The translations under genes were made by a program, and so were the position numbers. From Hysterangium stoloniferum (taxonomy: Eukaryota > Basidiomycota > Agaricomycetes > Hysterangiales > Hysterangiaceae), in NCBI GenBank assembly GCA_015178975.1, contig WHVD01000028.1, forward strand, positions 558,001-622,000: a stretch of 64,000 nucleotides of DNA, read 5' to 3'. This document shows, in pieces, positions 1 to 10,022 of the stretch (positions are counted from its first letter, which is position 1; each line of letters opens with the position of its first letter). The notes below the pieces were generated by a model, which did no database searches, was not told the DNA's origin, and was given only the letters and a program-made list of their open reading frames with translations.

Positions 1-1061
1 TCTAATGTTACCCTAAGTTCCTAACTATGAAACGTGAGACATCTGTCTCTATTGCCCAACTCAGTCTGCCACAATTAATCTTCCAGACAATTACGTGTTC
101 GCGGCATTACACCTTATGCTCGGGAAATGTTGAGCAATTCTTTCATTATATACCGACGCATGTGCTGACGAAAAAACCTTTTCTTCAACCCGACAATTCC
201 AGTACACACAAGCTCCTTTTTCGCCTTGTAAGAGATTCTTCAAATTATTTTCATACAATTCGTTGTAAAACCGATGTCGCATTTCCCAGACTCTTACAGC
301 GGGACTCTTTACGGTCTCAGCAGAACCGGAACACCTCTCATTTTTCACGTGTTCCGACTAGTCCTGATACTCAGCGAAATCCTCACTTCACTCATCTGCC
401 TCATGATCATGTAAGTTATACCTCCCCAATCCTATTAATACCGTTGTTTTCTGAAAAAGCTTACGTTGAACGTAGAGCACCGAATTTGCGGTCGTAGTTA
501 CACGGCAGACGATGACGGTGGAACATACTCTTCAGTCTGACGATTTTGTGAGTGATACATGCTGGCAATACGCTAAGAATTATATTGAATCTGGAAATAC
601 AGCGGGAGGAACTAACATGCGAGCTAAGGGATCCCCCGTGACGGACGCGACTTCATAGAGTATATCATGGCAGAGCCATGTGCATTACTTATACATCCTG
701 ATAGATTGATTGACACATCATAATTGTAATACACTCATTCCTCAGGTATTGCTATTCGAGCGATAATGTTCATTTTATAGCTACGTGGAGGAGCATTGGG
801 TTCACTGGTACCAACAATGCTTACCATGCTTCAGCAAAACGATGATTCACTCATGAGAATGGCAATCTCAAGGGTATAATCCTTCCAAGTTCTGAGGCTC
901 TCATGTTATGATATGAGATGGGCCGGGAAATATCCGGAAGGACGTGTAGATAAGCAAATAATTGACTCGTACATAGTCGCTTCGATCTGTCTGCTATGTG
1001 ATAAGAACCCACAAAAAACGATACGGTATTAAAACATGTTCAATAAATCCTGAAAACACCT
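1..1061. other. No assignable gene; short coding-like scraps
   Basis: I see no recognisable gene. Open frames on both strands overlap and have no family hallmark. A + strand stretch near 640-720 reads GRDFIEYIMAEP, which looks like a conserved exon scrap, but flanking frames break and no complete exon-intron structure can be built. The stretch is best treated as decayed coding DNA upstream of the minus-strand orphan gene. Confidence 0.4.
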
Positions 1062-1911
1062 TTAGATGCCTATAATGGCCTTGAAGGCTTCATAACAGCG
1101 AAGGATGTGCTTCCTGTTATCTAGCGGTTTCATTCCCTCCCTCCAACGACGATTGGGGCGGGGCGTCTCAGGGATATGATAAGCTACGATCGTGGGTGTA
1201 ACGGGATATGTTCCATGGAGTATGGCAGCTTCAAGTTGGGTAGTAACCGGTATCTTGTAGAATATCGGCATTGTACCTGTCATGACAATGCCAGGGATGA
1301 CCTTCATGCAGTCTCAAAGATTTGCAATGAGAAAATGGATAAAAGGCTCATACCTCCGAGGCAAGTGGAGGCATGTCACCACGGGATCGCATCACATTAT
1401 TAATAGAAAATGCTGCGATAGCCTCCGCAATCAATTGAGCCTCCCCATCAGCTTGTTGGAATTCAACATCCTGATTGAAGCGCTTGTTTTCCTCAACCAA
1501 GAGCAGGATGTTATTGTTGCTGCGATCCAACAGGCAAACATCAGTCTGAGCTTTTCTCCGTTCACCGCATATTAAGAGACTGAGGTGCTTGCGGGTATGA
1601 GTAACGCGAAGGCCTTTGGAGTAACCGAGGGTGCGAAAGAGGCTGACAGTAAAATCATCCACAGTAGACTCCTCCAGATTGCTAATATTCATCGCATCAT
1701 CGAGAAGGGCCATGAGCTCCTGGTTGGAATCTTCGGACATGTTTTCTGCGTCTTCGACAAACAAAATCTCCTCATTTACTGTACACTGTGGAAGATTTGG
1801 TGTTTCAAAGAATGTAGCCGCATCCTGCTTAACTAGGTTAATATTGTATGCATCCAATTCTGCTTTCGTCCAGTCGCTAGCAGACTTGGCAGAGCGGATT
1901 AGGTTGGCCAT
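1062..1911 (-). CDS. Basidiomycete orphan protein with PD-(D/E)XK-like core
   Basis: Two exons on the minus strand. Exon 1 starts at the ATG at 1911 (MANLIRSAKSASDW) and runs to about 1343. An intron of about 50 nt with a GTATGA donor follows. Exon 2 ends at 1062 with the conserved-looking tail KHILRCYEAFKAI. Joined, the protein is roughly 265 aa. Many Agaricomycete genomes carry multicopy unnamed proteins with the same layout: an acidic N-terminal third, then a TDVCLLDR strand, then ILLLVEENKR. The D...E-x-K spacing resembles the restriction-endonuclease fold, so a nuclease-like domain is plausible but inferred. There is no signal peptide or membrane segment. The frame is intact in both exons, unlike the neighbouring relics, so it may be expressed. 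Function is unknown. Confidence 0.72.
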
Positions 1912-2127
1912 AGGCTATAAAATCTGCATTATTAGGTCGTTGTCTTAAAGAGCAAGGTAGAACGATACCTTACGTGGAAGGCAACCGACACGTGTGTTTG
2001 AACCGTGACTGTCACATTAGTGCTCAATCACAATTTGCATTGTTTAAATGGGCCAAAGAGCTTCCCTGGCCAATGACATGTTTTCCGTAGCTAATAAAAC
2101 TCAAATTACCGACTTACAAAGGGGCAG

Positions 2128-3034
2128 GACGTCGAGTATGAGAAAAGTATTCCAGACGTGTTCACCTTTGAACAGTTGACCAGTACTGTGACTCATACAA
2201 GTTTAACATTGTCTCGTTTTATGTATCTTTGTATTAGTTTCAGCTATCTGCGCTGACAACTCGTCGAGGAGCCTTGGATCGCAGTATCCGACATCTCAAT
2301 AAAGAGCATATCAAGCTGAAATCCAGAGAGCCAGACCTATTGTCCGAACTTGTCAGAAAGGCTATGCCAGCCCTAAGGGAAAATTTTTCAGAAAAGTATG
2401 TAACAGGTTTTCGGGAAGCATTTTGTACTTAAATAATACATTAAGCACCCTTATTACTGAGGACTTTGTTGGACAGGTTATCTTAACACTCGGTATGGTT
2501 ATACCACAATTAATGTCGTGATTGCTCGTAAAATTCCTTCTGCAGGATAGGTTGTCGAACATAGCGGATATCGGCGAGACAGCTTTATACTTCTTCTTCG
2601 TTGAACCTGAGTGGGACTCAAATAAAGCCATTACAATGAAATCATCCGTGCCACAAAAGAACTAGTCGTGTATTTGTAGTCGCTGAATACGCCATTGAAA
2701 CGGTTTATCCCGTGCAGCGGACGCCATCGGGTATTGTATTAAAAGTATTGATCAATTACATCCTTGCATGCAATGGAGACGCGATGTGTTGGTACCGACT
2801 CTGGACGATACCCGTAAACATTTGGGACACATCGAAACACTTCATGACTACCCTGCGACATGCTCTTACAGTTTTAAAGGTACGTGAGTGAATACATGAA
2901 AATGTTACCGATACTGACCCACATCACAGGATGAACCAAGCGTGATCAGTACCATGGAGACATTGGGGAAGGAACGGACATTATCTAGGCTGCGACATTG
3001 TCAGCGGGTAACTTATGGGCGAATAGAAGCCTAA
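2128..3034 (+). pseudogene. MSE1: Mitochondrial glutamyl-tRNA synthetase C-terminal relic
   Basis: Several + strand blocks match, in order, the C-terminal anticodon-binding half of class I mitochondrial GluRS: PDVFTFEQLTS, then LTTRRGALDR and LNKEHIKLKS, then LSNIADIGETALYFFF, and finally HFMTTLRHALTVLK joined by a clean intron (GTACGTGAGT...CACAG) to PSVISTMETLGKERTLSRLR. The last block is the typical GluRS C-terminus. The enzyme normally charges mitochondrial tRNA-Glu. The catalytic N-terminal half (HIGH and KMSKS regions) is absent. No set of splice sites keeps one frame across 2390-2700, so indels have occurred. This is a truncated, frameshifted duplicate; a working copy should exist elsewhere because the function is essential. 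Confidence 0.78.
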
Positions 3035-3159
3035 ATGTTAACTTGAAGATTTGTAAAAGTATATTCCAAATAAGCGTGCTTGTCTGAGCATCTTAAAATA
3101 CTAGGAGTGCAAATTTGAGCTGACTAGCCCTTCTGCACGCCTTTACCGAGTTAGGGTTT

Positions 3160-4470
3160 AGGGTTTATCTAAATGACAAAAACATCAAAGACGACGAAGA
3201 GAAGAGGTTAGAGGCTCTTCTTTTCGGCACAAGCTTCCCTGGTGCTGCAACAGGAGTTTTTACGAACCAGGAAGCGGTGGCCAACGATTTAAATGTCGAG
3301 ATAGGAGGTGGATTAGTGGACTCAGATGTGACGATTAGAGCCAAATTTTTCTTCTTTTATTGACAATTATAAAGCTATTCTATGTTGACAATACTGGGCC
3401 GGCCTTCAAGGTTGCCTGACGACTTATTATTAAATTCAAACCATACCATCGATTACAATAAAGATTATAAAGTCCAAGACCTCTGCAACAAATAACCAAG
3501 GATGATAGCAGACAAAGAGGAGATTCACGAGCAGCTGCAGTACTCAATTCGGATCGCAAGAAAAAAGCGGCGTGGGTGGACCTCGATGATGTGAATATTG
3601 AGGTTTCTCTTGCATCAGACAATCGACTCCGGAAGCTGCGTGATGCTCCTGTGGAGGACATTATCAAAGGCAGGGATTATGAGACCCGGCTTCGTCACCA
3701 GTAAGGCCATGTGTCTAGTGATAGAAGCACATGCTGATCTCCAGTTTAGATTTGAAAAGAATCCCGACCCTGAGTGGGCATCAGCTGCTCGGGATAGACT
3801 GCGTGGACAAAAGCGGCGGAGAGCCTCTCAGTCTTCTCAGTCTGCGAGTGCATCAGGGGACGAGGACCGTATTACATCATTGATCAATTCATCTGGTAAA
3901 CTACTGTTGTCTCAAAGGTCGCTGCCGCAGGGACAAATTTCCATAGAGCGGTTGCGGGATGCCAACCAATCTGCAAAAGCAGAAGGGGAGATTAGATCGG
4001 TGAAATTTCATCCGTCACCTTCAATATCTATTCTCTTGACTGCTAGCGCGGATCGCAGATTGCATTATTCAATGTCAGTTGTACTATCGACGTGTCATTA
4101 TTGTGCACTTGTGCTCTCCTTAGATCGATGGCCATACCAACCCACATCTCCAATCGGTTCATATACCAACCCTTCCCATTACAAATCCCCAATTCCACCC
4201 TGGCGGTTCTTCTGTGCTCCTCACGGGGCACCGTCCATTCTATTACATATACGACCTAAAGAGTGGCGCCTGTACCCCCCATAGTCTTTGGGGAACTCAC
4301 GCTAATCCCGATAATTCAGATCTCAGTATGGATAACATGTGCCTTTTCCCAAACAGGGGATATATTAGCCGTGGCAGGGCGAAGGGGCTATGTGCACCTC
4401 ATGGATTGGCACCATTGCGGTGGCCAAGTTGTAGGCAATGTGAACATGAATTCTGGGGTTAAACAAAGTA
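3160..4470 (+). pseudogene. UTP18: UTP18 (U3 snoRNP WD40 protein) relic, 3' truncated
   Basis: Utp18 is a nucleolar WD40 protein of the small-subunit processome. Recognisable blocks run in order: KDDEEKRLEALLFG (about 3185), KAAWVDLDDVNIEVSLAS (about 3570), RLRKLRDAP, then a 49-nt intron at 3701-3749 that restores RLRHQFEKNPDPEWA, then ISIERLRDANQSA and HPSPSISILLTASADRRL. After another intron come GHTNPHLQSVHIP, SSVLLTGHRPFYYIYDL and GDILAVAGRRGYVHLMDW. A frameshift separates LSMDN (about 4330) from CAFSQTGDILA. The sequence stops resembling Utp18 after NVNMNSGVK (about 4460), so the last propeller blades are missing. Retained introns show this was a DNA-level duplication, not a retrocopy. 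It lies just downstream of the GluRS relic on the same strand. Confidence 0.88.
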
Positions 4471-4785
4471 CCATTACAACTACACCACAGAGCCTACATC
4501 AGTTATGGCTTCATTTAATCCAGATAACCATCAACAACAGCCTCACTATTATTTAAGACATTGATATTAACCTGCCACTTGCATACAGTCAATCACATCC
4601 ACAAAAACTTACAGACACCATTTGGAACTGCCAATACAGCATCAACCTCCTCATTCTTTTCCCAGAAATATTCTACAAATCACGAAAAATTGGCAAGTGT
4701 GAGGAAAGCAACCAGAGCTGATAGCTGTGCAGTGGCAGAAGGTCCTACACCAGCCCAAATCTAGCACCCCAACATTAAGCACAAC

Positions 4786-5026
4786 ACAATGTCCCATTAC
4801 TCATATGATTAACAGTCTCATTATTTGAATGACCTGAAGTCCCATTACTCAAATGATCCAAAGTCCCATCACTTGAGTGCTTGGAAGCTGCATTATGGGT
4901 AGGATTTGAAGTCCCATTAGTAGAATAATTTGAAGTCCTATTAATGGAAAGATTTGAAATCCCATTAGCCAGGTCACTGGAAATCCCATTACTGGAAGAT
5001 TTGGAAGTCCCATTCTCAAAAGGCAT
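4786..5026 (-). repeat. 24-bp minisatellite encoding an 8-residue NGTSxxSx repeat
   Basis: About ten imperfect 24-bp units lie in tandem. Read on the minus strand they form an open frame (4775-5038) whose 8-residue unit has consensus NGTSxxSx, rich in N, S and T. Units have drifted mainly by C-to-T and G-to-A changes. The region is CpG-poor. It could be an old Ser/Thr/Asn-rich repeat exon of a cell-surface or TE protein, or simply a noncoding minisatellite. No neighbouring exon shows which. Confidence 0.6.
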
Positions 5027-5039
5027 GACACTCACCAAG

Positions 5040-5885
5040 TCCTTCAGTCAGGGTATGTCCAAAGAAGGATTCACATCAAAGATGTGTACTGGCTTCAACA
5101 TCAATCACACTTGTTCAATGGGCATGCTGCTGCAAAGATACATCAGTTGAATCCACCCTATGAAATGAATTTCAACATACACCAGCCAGTCTCCAGGTCT
5201 TCAAATATGATTGATACCTATAGACAATTCACATTAAGAAAAAATCAGCAAATGTTAGAGAGAGCTCATGCTTAGGAGGGAGTGGCAATTGTTCAGGCAC
5301 ACACCTATTTACCCAGCCTGCTACACTGGTGATAAGGGAGTGGCAGGTGTTGTAGGTGTGACAGTAATAACAGGCACAGATAATCGATGCAATGATGATG
5401 ACAACTGCCACTGTGAATGTGAGTGTTGTGACAGAGGAGACAGTGGTGGCATAGGAACCAACTTTGCAGTGACCGTAGTAGCAGGCATGGCTGGTATGTA
5501 AAGCACCAATGACAACGGAACAGATGTGTCCCCCAACATATCATCAGAATTGAGCATCTTCTCCCCCACACCCACACCCATGGTGTCAGGGTGCTACTGT
5601 TGGTAACACTATGGTTGGGGGTTCTGATGGCAAGGTGCCAGAGGGTAACATGGTAAAAACAAGTTGTGGGGGACCAAAAAGGTAGGGTCTTATATGTAAG
5701 GATTCAATGGGAAATTGTTGGAGTTTATATAAAACAAGGCTACTAAGGATCCTCAAATTTTGTGGAGAGTGGGATTGTCCTGGTATATGTAATGTGGCTC
5801 TAAATGGAACAATGTAACCTTTTGATAGATGAACAGCCCAACCCAATCTTGTACCTTAACAATTGAATCCCTTCCTGTGTGAATG
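5040..5885. other. CpG-depleted low-complexity DNA, no gene
   Basis: Open frames here are short and compositionally biased, for example GTG/ACA-rich stretches around 5330-5500. CpG dinucleotides are rare, as in the neighbouring repeats. I take this as decayed repeat DNA. Confidence 0.5.
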
Positions 5886-6030
5886 ACTAACAAATGCCTC
5901 TTGAACCCATTACTAGAGAGACACCGAATTTGTCCTATTTGTGTGTATATTCCAAACTCTTCTTAGAATACCAATTCCTAAGCAAAGCTACACAAATCAG
6001 ACTCACATTCCAAAATCTGCTTTATACTGC
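5886..6030 (+). mobile_element. Copia integrase fragment, heavily mutated
   Basis: This block aligns by eye with 17930-18050 of the other copia relic and with the segment of the complete element that encodes GEKPDLAHLRIFGSPVS. Most differences are C-to-T. Only about 145 bp remain, and no LTR is seen nearby. Confidence 0.65.
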
Positions 6031-6290
6031 AGCTGTGAATGCAAAGTTCTCCAGGACAAAAAGTTTGCATTTGGGCTCCTGCTGCTGATGAGTCCAAGTA
6101 TTGTTTTTTTATACTGCAGCTGTGTTTTCTTCCTGGATGATAACTGTACATTCAGGCTGCTCCTTGCTGGTAAGTACAGGTGCTCTGTATATACATAGTG
6201 TAGCTGTGAATGCAGTTTTCCTCCCCCACAAAAAACTTCTGTATGTAGCCTCCTCCTTGCTGGCTAAACCTGCCTTATGTATGTGCATAA
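6030..6290 (+). repeat. Imperfect tandem repeat, about 85-110 bp unit
   Basis: A unit beginning near ACTGCAGCTGTGAATGCA and containing a TGC-rich stretch (CTCCTTGCTGG or CTCCTGCTGCTG) recurs about three times with drift. It is CpG-poor. No function can be assigned. Confidence 0.4.
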
Positions 6291-7838
6291 ATATGAACCC
6301 TATATTGACCATATCTGAACCTATGTGAACAGAATATGATCCCTAGATGATCCCTACTAGACCCATATAACCCTAAGGAAGATACACAACAAAGAATGCA
6401 ATAATGTGAGCCATATACACTGTAGCAAGGAAATGGACTTATTTGAAAGCCCTCGGATGCTGAGAATAGCTCCCTTACATACTGGTCATAAGTCCCATTG
6501 CACCGATTATCAGTGCTTTTGAAAAAAAATTTAGTTCAGTGCCAGTCTTTTTGAAAAGTACAAAAGGCACTGGTGCCACTGTGAAAAAATGTTGCAGCCA
6601 GTGCAAATTAGCACTGGTTATCGGTCAATATCAGGCTTTTCATAGGTTCACAAGTAGATCCATATCAGCTTGAAAATATAGTATATTCGGTGCCAGAGGG
6701 GCTTTCATCTAGTTCGGAATGGTACATACATGCACAGTGGAATAGAAATATATTCATTGCCAATCAGTCCATATTAATTGATTTGCTGAACCACTGAGAA
6801 GGAAAAGAACAACAAATACCCCACTGGGAAACGTAAGTGATAGCAAAAGTGACAGTAGTTTGAAATTTTGATGTTGTCTGCATAAGGAAACGAAGACGAC
6901 TGTGGAAGCAAATACTCCGAGACATTGCGTACCAGTGGTGAGGGGTGAGGGGTTGCAGGGAATTGGGATTGTCAGCATTGGGTGTATGATGAGGGGTGCG
7001 AGACTCAGGCGGCAGCTTTGAATGATGCCATTTCAATGACTACAACAGTTAACATTTAAATATCAATACCTATAGCCAAATATATTAAAATAATCTTCGA
7101 ATAATAATAATAATCTTAAAATCACCGTCCTTCATTTACACTGCCAGTAGAAATGCTGGTGAGGGCACCTGTTCGATTGTGAGTATACATAATAAACATG
7201 GACTGACTGGTTGCAAATGTAAGGAATCCACTGACCATTGCTTTTGCTTTCTTTCCTTGAGTGGATTTGGGAACAGTGAGCTATTGGCAGTGTTTAAGCA
7301 AAATCAATAATATCAATAATTATTGAGAATGTACTACTGTAACATGTGTGAGCTTCGATGAAGGACATGATAATTGCTGAGGTTTCTTCCCCTTGCCCTA
7401 TGAGATGCCATTCAGAACAGCTATACTCTGATATATAAATATCTGTATCCTTTGGGTAGTTGTTACGGGCTATATTCAATGACAAAAGTAGGCTTGAGAT
7501 GGGTTATACAGTGAGGAGAAAACCTACCGGTGTAATGTCTTTAATGGTTTTATGTGCACAACCCCCATACTGTATCCGCAAAGATCTACCAACCATTTTT
7601 ACTTTATATGATTAGTCAAAGCACCCTATTGGGGCCTGCTTTCGTCCCCTTTTGGTGGTAAATTGACCAGCACTCTGCATACTCTTGCAGTTCTCTTCGC
7701 CATCAGTCATCTCAGTCTGTCACTATCATGATTGTTGTTGGATTCTTTGTCACTGATGATGCGGCGGGAGACATTTTGGTCCAGTTTGCGCCGTGAGCAG
7801 CTTCAGCGTAGAGATATGTTAGTATATGATTATATGCA
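6291..7838. other. No gene recognised
   Basis: AT-rich, CpG-poor sequence with only short open frames. A local inverted motif around CACTGGTGCCACTG at 6560-6640 may form a small hairpin. Nothing else can be supported. Confidence 0.4.
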
Positions 7839-8267
7839 TTAAAAAATAGAATAGGAAGTAATACAGGATATATCTTGATTGGATGTGTGGGAATTACCAC
7901 AAGCATTATTGGACTTTTGAAAGGCTGGAATTCCCACGTAAAAATAGTTGTGAATAATGTGAATAGTTCAGGGAAGTTCATATGGACTTATAAGATATTA
8001 CTTACCTATAAATGCTGCCCACATTTCAGGATCTGTTTCTGAATTCTCCATGGGATATATATGAGTGGTAGGGAGAGAGAATGAGCGGAGTTTGAATGAA
8101 CTTAACACAGATTTTGCTAAAGTGGTCCACAGTTTTCGCCGCTCAGTAATAATCTCACTGTGATGACACTTGTGGGTCCCCAGTATATTTTGTGCTAGGC
8201 TATGTAGTCCAATACAGTAACTTAGTAATACCAACATTTTTTGTTCATCTCCACGGTGTACTGGCAT
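7839..8267 (-). CDS. Hypothetical small protein, two exons, uncertain
   Basis: A minus-strand frame starts at 8267 (MPVHRGDEQKML) and runs about 88 codons to a good donor (GTAAGTAATA, about 7997). Splicing to an AG near 7920 gives a short second exon ending at 7839-7841. The protein would be about 117 aa, with no domain, signal peptide or membrane segment that I recognise. Support comes only from the open frame and plausible splice sites, so it may be chance or a relic. Confidence 0.25.
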
Positions 8268-8857
8268 ATACCCCCTCCTGCATCAACACATTATGACTCA
8301 CAGAAAACTATGTCTACGTCGTCCTTCTTGCACTAATGAACTGAACCAAATGTCAATGAGAATGAGATCACCAACAACTTGAAGAACAATCCGAGTACAA
8401 AGTTACATCAAAACCAGTTCAATTAAGCACTTGAAATAAGTGCATTTTCTTAATTAAAATCCTCCAAGCTCAGAGACCTCTGTCCAGCGCACTTTTGGAC
8501 TTCTAATCAGTGCGAGCCTCTTAAGCACCGAAAAGAAGTCCCTTTCCTTGCTACAGTGTTGTGACTCTGTTTCTATCTACTACCTCCCATCTGGCCACTT
8601 ATTCGCCTTCAAACACTTTTCACTGGTCCTCCCGGACTCATGAGGGTAAGTTGGGACTGCAGCCTCCGATTGTTGAGTTCCCATTTGATGTTTGGAAGGG
8701 AACACATTGTGACTGAGGAGACGCATATGATAAATGAGGTTTGCCGACCCGAATTTACGGTCCGCTTCGGACGACCATTGTGTTTTTGAATTGGCTACAC
8801 ATCGCTCGTCTACTAGACTAGTGAATTTTAGATTTTGGACATGCTGAGAAGCAGGGG
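8268..8857. other. No gene recognised; possible 5' part of the next relic
   Basis: Frames on both strands are broken. Some + strand codons could be an older upstream exon of the pseudogene at 8858-9292, but no join can be supported. Confidence 0.35.
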
Positions 8858-9292
8858 ATGAGAGGGTCCAAAAGCATATCATCCAATTTGTGCAATCTAA
8901 GCTTATTTGCAATGCGCACATGCACGTCACCTACTCTGTTCCCTCTCACCGCGAGTACTTGCGCTCGGGTGCACCATCGGAACCAATCCTGGCTGAGGCA
9001 GCTACGAGGATTATGGCTTCCAACCATTTTCAAACCGCGGAAATTCTCTCGGAGTACCTCTCAAATGGGCTCATTACTCGTGGGTGAACGTATTGGACGA
9101 CTATTGATACAAGCAATCGATGCGGCCGTTGTGGAAAAATCTCTGAGAGATAGAATGAATTCTATCAACTTTAATGTTGCGATTCCAGTTATCGATTTCC
9201 TTGTGGCGCTTTTCCCTGAAAATTGTAAGAAGACTTTTTGTCAGGCTATATCTGATAATATGCCTGGCACAACCTTACAAGATGCGTTCTGA
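8858..9292 (+). pseudogene. Agaricomycete-specific unknown protein, frameshifted fragment
   Basis: Two + strand frames belong together. One reads APSEPILAEAATRIMAS... and ends LSNGLITRG at about 9087. The next frame continues GERIGRLLIQAIDAA... and IPVIDFLVALFPENCKK to a stop at 9292. Text of this type (SEPxLAEAA, then RGE, then a GExxxRLL helix, then PVxxFLxALFP) recurs in large unnamed protein families of Agaricomycetes, usually above 500 aa. Here a single extra base between ITRG and GERIG breaks the frame, and most of both ends are missing. Function of the family is unknown to me. Confidence 0.6.
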
Positions 9293-9365
9293 TCAACATA
9301 GGGTTTAAATTTGGCTCACATAGGGCAGGTGCACCAGCAGAGAGGAGGCTTCATGCAGAGGATAT

Positions 9366-9410
9366 CGTCCGGGACGAAGACATGACACTAGCATGTCTTC
9401 GTCCCGGATG
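9366..9410. repeat. Hairpin with 17-bp perfect arms
   Basis: TCCGGGACGAAGACATG at 9368-9384 is the exact reverse complement of 9392-9408, with a 7-base loop. Extra pairing extends it by one or two bases. It lies in noncoding DNA between a pseudogene and a copia LTR. Confidence 0.85.
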
Positions 9411-9662
9411 AAGCACAATCCCAAATCGCTACCCTTAACCCACTTCATGTAAGACATGTCCCTAAGTCATTTCGACCTGCATGTATTCTTGTCTTTCTGA
9501 ATATCGTAATACGGTTGCTACTGTATTAATCAACATGAACGACTATGCAACAGCCAAACAAAATTGAGAACTCGGAACACGTAAATTTCCCAAATAAACA
9601 GAAATAGTACAAAATGTAACAGTGTCCACAGCATCCCACATTTAGGAGTCAGATGAGATTGG

Positions 9663-9667
9663 GAACA
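9663..9667. repeat. 5-bp target-site duplication GAACA (left)
   Basis: GAACA directly precedes the 5' LTR and is repeated at 14580-14584 after the 3' LTR, as expected from copia integration. Confidence 0.9.
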
Positions 9668-9956
9668 TATTAGGTATAACGAGTATTGCAGAAGTAAACG
9701 CGCATATGAAAAAGGTGAGACAAAATGTCTCGAAAAGACGCAATGCGTCATATGTTCAATCTCCTCTCGAATGTACTCTTATATACATGTAGTATAGCTA
9801 GGGAATCTCTCAGCGAACGTTTATTTGCTGAGAGTAAGTGATATGTTTATTGCCTCATCATGAAACAAAACTTATCTATGTATATAGTACTTAAACGTCT
9901 TTAGGTATTGTATAATATAGCGAACGTTTATTCGCTGAGATACTTAAACGTCTTTA
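9668..9956 (+). repeat. 5' LTR of copia element
   Basis: 289 bp, beginning TATTAGGTATAACG and ending CGTCTTTA. It contains an 8-bp stem (CTCTCAGC...GCTGAGAG) and repeated CTTAAACGTCTTTAG motifs. It differs from the 3' copy at ten CpG sites. Confidence 0.95.
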
Positions 9957-10022
9957 GGTTATGGGCCCAGCTCTTTATATTGAAAGCAAACAATTAACAC
10001 ACCATTCTAATTAATCGCTGAA

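Noticed and set aside
27..497. 156-codon open frame on + strand
   Set aside because: It overlaps an equally open minus frame, has no family motif and has no splice or start context; likely chance.
3149..3169. Interstitial telomere-like repeat (TTAGGGTTTAGGGTTT)
   Set aside because: Only about two and a half units and no flanking subtelomeric structure; chance cannot be excluded.
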